From: Rathayibacter sp. VKM Ac-2760
GTDB lineage: Bacteria > Actinomycetota > Actinomycetes > Actinomycetales > Microbacteriaceae
Length of the DNA stretch: 64,000 bases
Reading direction: 5' to 3'
Assembly: GCF_009834185.1 (NCBI RefSeq)
Contig: NZ_CP047173.1
Span: forward strand, 310,001-374,000
Shown here: piece by piece, positions 61,175 through 64,000 of the stretch
Layout of the letters: each line of letters starts with the position of its first letter
How positions within the stretch are numbered: the stretch's first letter is position 1
The notes under the pieces: model-generated
The model's database searches: none
The model's input: the letters and a program-made list of their open reading frames with translations, nothing else
Told to the model about the DNA's origin: nothing
Program-made: the position numbers and the translations under genes

Positions 61175-62221
61175 ATGGATGGTCTGCCCTTCGTTGTTCT
61201 CGTCGTCATCTTTCTCGCCGCCGCCGCAGTGGTGTGGATCGCCGGCATCCAGTTATCGAAGGCCACGGACGTTCTGGACGCGCGTCTGCACCTGGGGAGT
61301 GCGCTGGGCGGTCTGATCGTTCTCGCCGTCGCGACGAACCTGCCGGAGATCGCGATCACCGTGTCCGCCGCGCTCTCCGGGAACCTGGACGTCGCGGTCG
61401 GCAACATTCTCGGCGGCATCGCACTGCAGACCGTGGTCCTCGTCGTCCTCGACCTGTTCGGCAAGCGTGGAAAGGGTGCGAAGCCGCTCACCTACCGTGC
61501 CGCGTCCCTCACACTCGTGCTCGAGGGGCTCGTGGTCGTCGCGGTGCTCGCCGTCGTCATCGCCGGCAGTCAGCTGCCCTCCGGACTGGAAGTGCTGCGA
61601 CTGACCCCGGACGTCGTCCTCATCGCCGGCCTCTGGGTCGTGGGGCTGCTGCTCGTGCAACGCTCCGGCAAGCACCTCCCCTGGCACGAGGACGGGCGGG
61701 CCCCCGACGCGACAGCATCCCCCGCGAAGAAGAAGACGCACCCGATGAGCACACGCAAGGCGACCATCGTGTTCACGATCTCCGCCGCGGCGACCCTCCT
61801 CGCCGGTGTCGTGCTCGAGCGCGCCGGTGATGCAGCATCCTCGCAGCTCGGTTTCTCAGGGGTGCTGTTCGGAGCCACCGTGCTCGCTCTCGCCACCTCC
61901 CTCCCCGAGATCTCGACCGGGCTGCAAGCCATCAAGCAGGGCGACGACAACCTCGCCATCAGCGACATCTTCGGCGGCAACGCCTTCCTCCCCGTCCTGT
62001 TCCTCGTCGCCACCGTCCTCTCCGGCACCGCAGTCCTCCCGCAGGCGAACTCGTCCGACATCTACCTCACCGCTCTCGCCGCCCTGCTCACCCTCGTCTA
62101 CATCGTCGGACTGATCTTCCGACCCACCCGCCGCATCGCCGGCATGGGAATCGACTCGTTGATCGTGCTCGCGCTCTACACCGTCGGCATCGGCGGGCTC
62201 TTCGCCATCACCGCGAAATGA
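61175..62221 (+). CDS. Sodium/calcium exchanger-family membrane protein (CaxA-like)
   Basis: A 348-residue protein with about ten transmembrane segments and the two internal alpha repeats: ATNLPEIAITVSAALSGNLD plus VGNILGG, and ATSLPEISTGLQAIKQGDD plus SDIFGGN. These Asp/Glu-containing repeats form the ion site in CaCA exchangers. A cytosolic loop with a KKK stretch divides the halves. Export of Ca2+ or Na+ may relieve the ion effects of fluoride stress (inference). ATG 61175 was chosen for the first membrane segment; no strong ribosome site is seen. Confidence 0.87.
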   Translation: MDGLPFVVLVVIFLAAAAVVWIAGIQLSKATDVLDARLHLGSALGGLIVLAVATNLPEIAITVSAALSGNLDVAVGNILGGIALQTVVLVVLDLFGKRGKGAKPLTYRAASLTLVLEGLVVVAVLAVVIAGSQLPSGLEVLRLTPDVVLIAGLWVVGLLLVQRSGKHLPWHEDGRAPDATASPAKKKTHPMSTRKATIVFTISAAATLLAGVVLERAGDAASSQLGFSGVLFGATVLALATSLPEISTGLQAIKQGDDNLAISDIFGGNAFLPVLFLVATVLSGTAVLPQANSSDIYLTALAALLTLVYIVGLIFRPTRRIAGMGIDSLIVLALYTVGIGGLFAITAK

Positions 62222-62310
62222 CGTCCGCCGTGTGCAGATCGACCAGATCGCTGCAGCTGGAGCAGACACGGCCGCTGGCGTGATCGGCGTTGCGACGAGC
62301 CGTGCACCGG

Positions 62311-63222
62311 TCAGCGCATCTCGTGCGCGATCTCCAGGAACGCCGCCGCGGACGACCCGATGCGATCGGACCAGATGGCGCGGAGAGGTCGCACGAGTGC
62401 TGGTCCGCGGAGGGGCACTCGTATCAGTGAGCGCGCGGCGAGATCTGCTTCGACGGTGAGGATGCTCATGACGGCGGGCGCGATGCCGGCGCGGGCGTTC
62501 GCTCGGATGATCGCCGTCGTCTCCAGGATCGCGGCGGGAGTCGTGGGTGCGAGCCCGGCGTCGTGGAGCCATGCTTCGAGGGTCGTCCGGGTGCCGGAGC
62601 CTTCCTCTCGTGTCAGCAGTGCGGTCCCGGCCAAGTCCTCGGCGCCGATACTCGCCGCGCGTGCCCAGGGGTGGTCCGGTGCGACGACGACAGCGAGTTC
62701 GTCCTCCGTGACCACGTGAGAGGAGAGCGTGGCCGTGGACGCCGGTGTCTCGACGAATCCGAGCTGCGCCGCACCGGATCGCACGAGCTCGGTGACCGTG
62801 GCTGAATTGCCGGCGATCAGCTGCACACTCACCTCGGGTGTGCGCTGTCGGAATTCGAGGAGCCAGCGTGGGAGCAGCAGTTCGGCGATCGTCTGCGACG
62901 CCGCGAGGACCAGTGAGCCGGTCGGCTGTCGCAGTGCTGCCGCGCCCGCCTCGAGGCGGCGGGACGCCTCGAGGACCGGGCCGGCCAGCTCGAGCACGAG
63001 CCGGCCCGCGTCGGTCATCAGGGACCCGGTCGGAGAGCGGCGCACGAGCGGCTGCCCGATGGCGCGCTCCGCGACCCGCAGACGCGCCGAGACGGCCTGC
63101 TGGGTGACGCCGAGGTCTTCGGCGGCACGGGAGAGCGAGCCCGCCTCGGCGATGCGTTCGAGCACCTCCAGCGTGTCGAGATCCAGGATCCGGTCCGTCA
63201 ATCGCCGCGTCGTCACAAGCAC
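62311..63222 (-). CDS. LysR-family transcriptional regulator
   Basis: A 303-residue LTTR with helix-turn-helix AEAGSLSRAAEDLGVTQQAVSARLRVAERAIGQPLVRRS and an effector domain (GSLVLAASQTIAELLLPRWL, LVRSGAAQLGFVE, TREEGSGTRTTLEAW). It most resembles CysB/CbbR-like members. It is divergent from the transporter gene at 63286 with 63 bases between them, so the transporter is its likely target. GTG 63222; a later GTG at 63216 is also possible. Confidence 0.9.
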   Translation of the reverse strand: MLVTTRRLTDRILDLDTLEVLERIAEAGSLSRAAEDLGVTQQAVSARLRVAERAIGQPLVRRSPTGSLMTDAGRLVLELAGPVLEASRRLEAGAAALRQPTGSLVLAASQTIAELLLPRWLLEFRQRTPEVSVQLIAGNSATVTELVRSGAAQLGFVETPASTATLSSHVVTEDELAVVVAPDHPWARAASIGAEDLAGTALLTREEGSGTRTTLEAWLHDAGLAPTTPAAILETTAIIRANARAGIAPAVMSILTVEADLAARSLIRVPLRGPALVRPLRAIWSDRIGSSAAAFLEIAHEMR

Positions 63223-63285
63223 TCATTGTGCCCCGCCAACACGATCGCTGTATCGGCTGGTGCCGGCGATGCTCAGGCTGGAGTC

Positions 63286-64000
63286 ATGACAACCTCTTCC
63301 CTCACCCGCGCATCTTCCTCGATCGGGCATCCTCCGCGGTCGAGGCGCTTGTTCCGGGAGTTGGAGCATCCGGGACTGATCGTGTCGAACCTGACGCCGA
63401 ACTGGTTCGCGTCGATCATGGGCACCGGCATCGTCGCGGTCGCCGCCGCGTCCCTGCCACTCCAGTTCCCCGGACTGCGGACCGGGGCCACCGTCGTCTG
63501 GGCGATCGCCGCGCTGCTGCTTGTCGCGCTGACGGTCGCGACCGGGCTGCACTGGGTCCGCTACCGCGCTACAGCGGTGAGGCACCACCTGAATCCGGTG
63601 CTTTCGCACTTCTACGGCGCGCCTCCCATGGCGTTTCTCACCGTCGGCGCGGGAACCCTCCTCCTCGGCAAGGACTGGATCGGCCTGCCGGCCGCTGTCA
63701 CCATCGACTGGGTGCTCTGGGGTGCGGGGACTCTCGGCGGGCTGGTGACGGCGGTCCTGGTGCCCTACCTCGCGTTCACCCGGCATGAGAACAAGCCCGA
63801 TTCGGCGTTCGGCGGCTGGCTGATGCCGATCGTTCCGCCGATGGTGTCCGCTTCCACCGGCGCATTGCTGCTGCCGTACGCGCCCGCCGGGCAAGCGCGG
63901 GAGACGCTCCTGTGGTCCTGCTACGGCTTCTTCGGCCTCAGCCTGATCGCGTCGCTGGTGGTGATCACCCTGATCTGGAACCGGCTCGCGCAGCACAAGG
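63286..64000 (+). CDS. TDT-family (tellurite-resistance/dicarboxylate/sulfite) transporter, 3' end beyond window
   Basis: The frame from ATG 63286 stays open to the edge: 238 residues so far of an integral membrane protein. LIVSNLTPNWFASIMGTGIVAVAAASLP is the marker start of the TDT/SLAC1 family; PVLSHFYGAPPMAFLTVGAG and ENKPDSAFGGWLMPIVPPMVSASTGA are further family motifs. At least seven transmembrane segments are visible. Relatives export sulfite, malate or tellurite-related anions. It is divergent from a LysR gene, which probably controls it. Confidence 0.9.
   Translation, partial: MTTSSLTRASSSIGHPPRSRRLFRELEHPGLIVSNLTPNWFASIMGTGIVAVAAASLPLQFPGLRTGATVVWAIAALLLVALTVATGLHWVRYRATAVRHHLNPVLSHFYGAPPMAFLTVGAGTLLLGKDWIGLPAAVTIDWVLWGAGTLGGLVTAVLVPYLAFTRHENKPDSAFGGWLMPIVPPMVSASTGALLLPYAPAGQARETLLWSCYGFFGLSLIASLVVITLIWNRLAQHK

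Overview
The window is very GC-rich, gene-dense DNA from a high-GC Gram-positive bacterium. Several features point to the Microbacteriaceae, perhaps a Rathayibacter- or Curtobacterium-like genus. These are the purF/purM/DUF3073 set, many GTG starts, apparently leaderless promoters of TANNNT type 5-8 bases before the start codon, Tat-dependent and cell-wall-binding-repeat surface proteins, and a sugar ABC operon without its own ATPase. The genus is an inference. No rRNA, tRNA or CRISPR was seen.

Layout. 1-8.3 kb holds purine biosynthesis (purF, purM) and the DUF3073 gene, separated by a secreted RCC1-like protein, a 91-bp tandem-repeat array, a membrane protein, an AraC regulator and a NUDIX hydrolase. 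8.4-16.5 kb holds a flavin monooxygenase and a LacI-controlled divergon: a glycogen-debranching-type glucosidase one way, LacI plus a binding protein and two permeases the other. 16.5-29.3 kb is mixed: alpha/beta hydrolase, a flavin amine oxidase whose motifs are in circularly permuted order, a candidate structured small RNA, a KimA-like transporter, a secreted subtilase, a MarR divergon and a CPA1 antiporter. 29.3-37 kb is a probable GntR regulon. A dihydroxyacetone-kinase-family gene plus gntR and a five-gene reverse-strand operon (TIM-barrel protein, 3-hydroxyacyl-CoA-dehydrogenase-like enzyme, SDR, 36-residue membrane peptide, MFS transporter) share the operator ATCCTATAGGAT. 37.8-52.8 kb holds PadR/DUF4097, a PHP protein, a HEAT-glycosyltransferase operon, an ROK kinase, three paralogous cell-wall-binding-repeat proteins and an SDR/MmyB-type regulator pair. 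53.1-55.3 kb is a dimethylargininase-ornithine aminotransferase pair.

55.3-62.2 kb looks like an accessory island for fluoride resistance. It begins with an IS110-family element whose upstream non-coding end can be folded into bridge-RNA-like loops. One loop carries an 11-base copy of the flanking target. Next come, on the reverse strand, a uspA-like remnant, two crcB/Fluc genes, enolase and phosphoglycerate mutase, read from a well-matching fluoride (crcB) riboswitch. A universal stress protein and a CaxA-like cation exchanger lie beyond. Fluoride inhibits enolase, so export plus a second enolase and mutase is coherent. The window closes with a LysR regulator and a truncated TDT-family exporter.

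Between genes there are at least four families of structured repeats: ~91-bp tandem arrays at three loci; short imperfect hairpins, usually as head-to-head pairs, at six loci, with co-varying stems; a long palindrome present twice intact and once as a half beside the IS110 element; and single palindromes. They lie mostly in convergent or downstream spaces.
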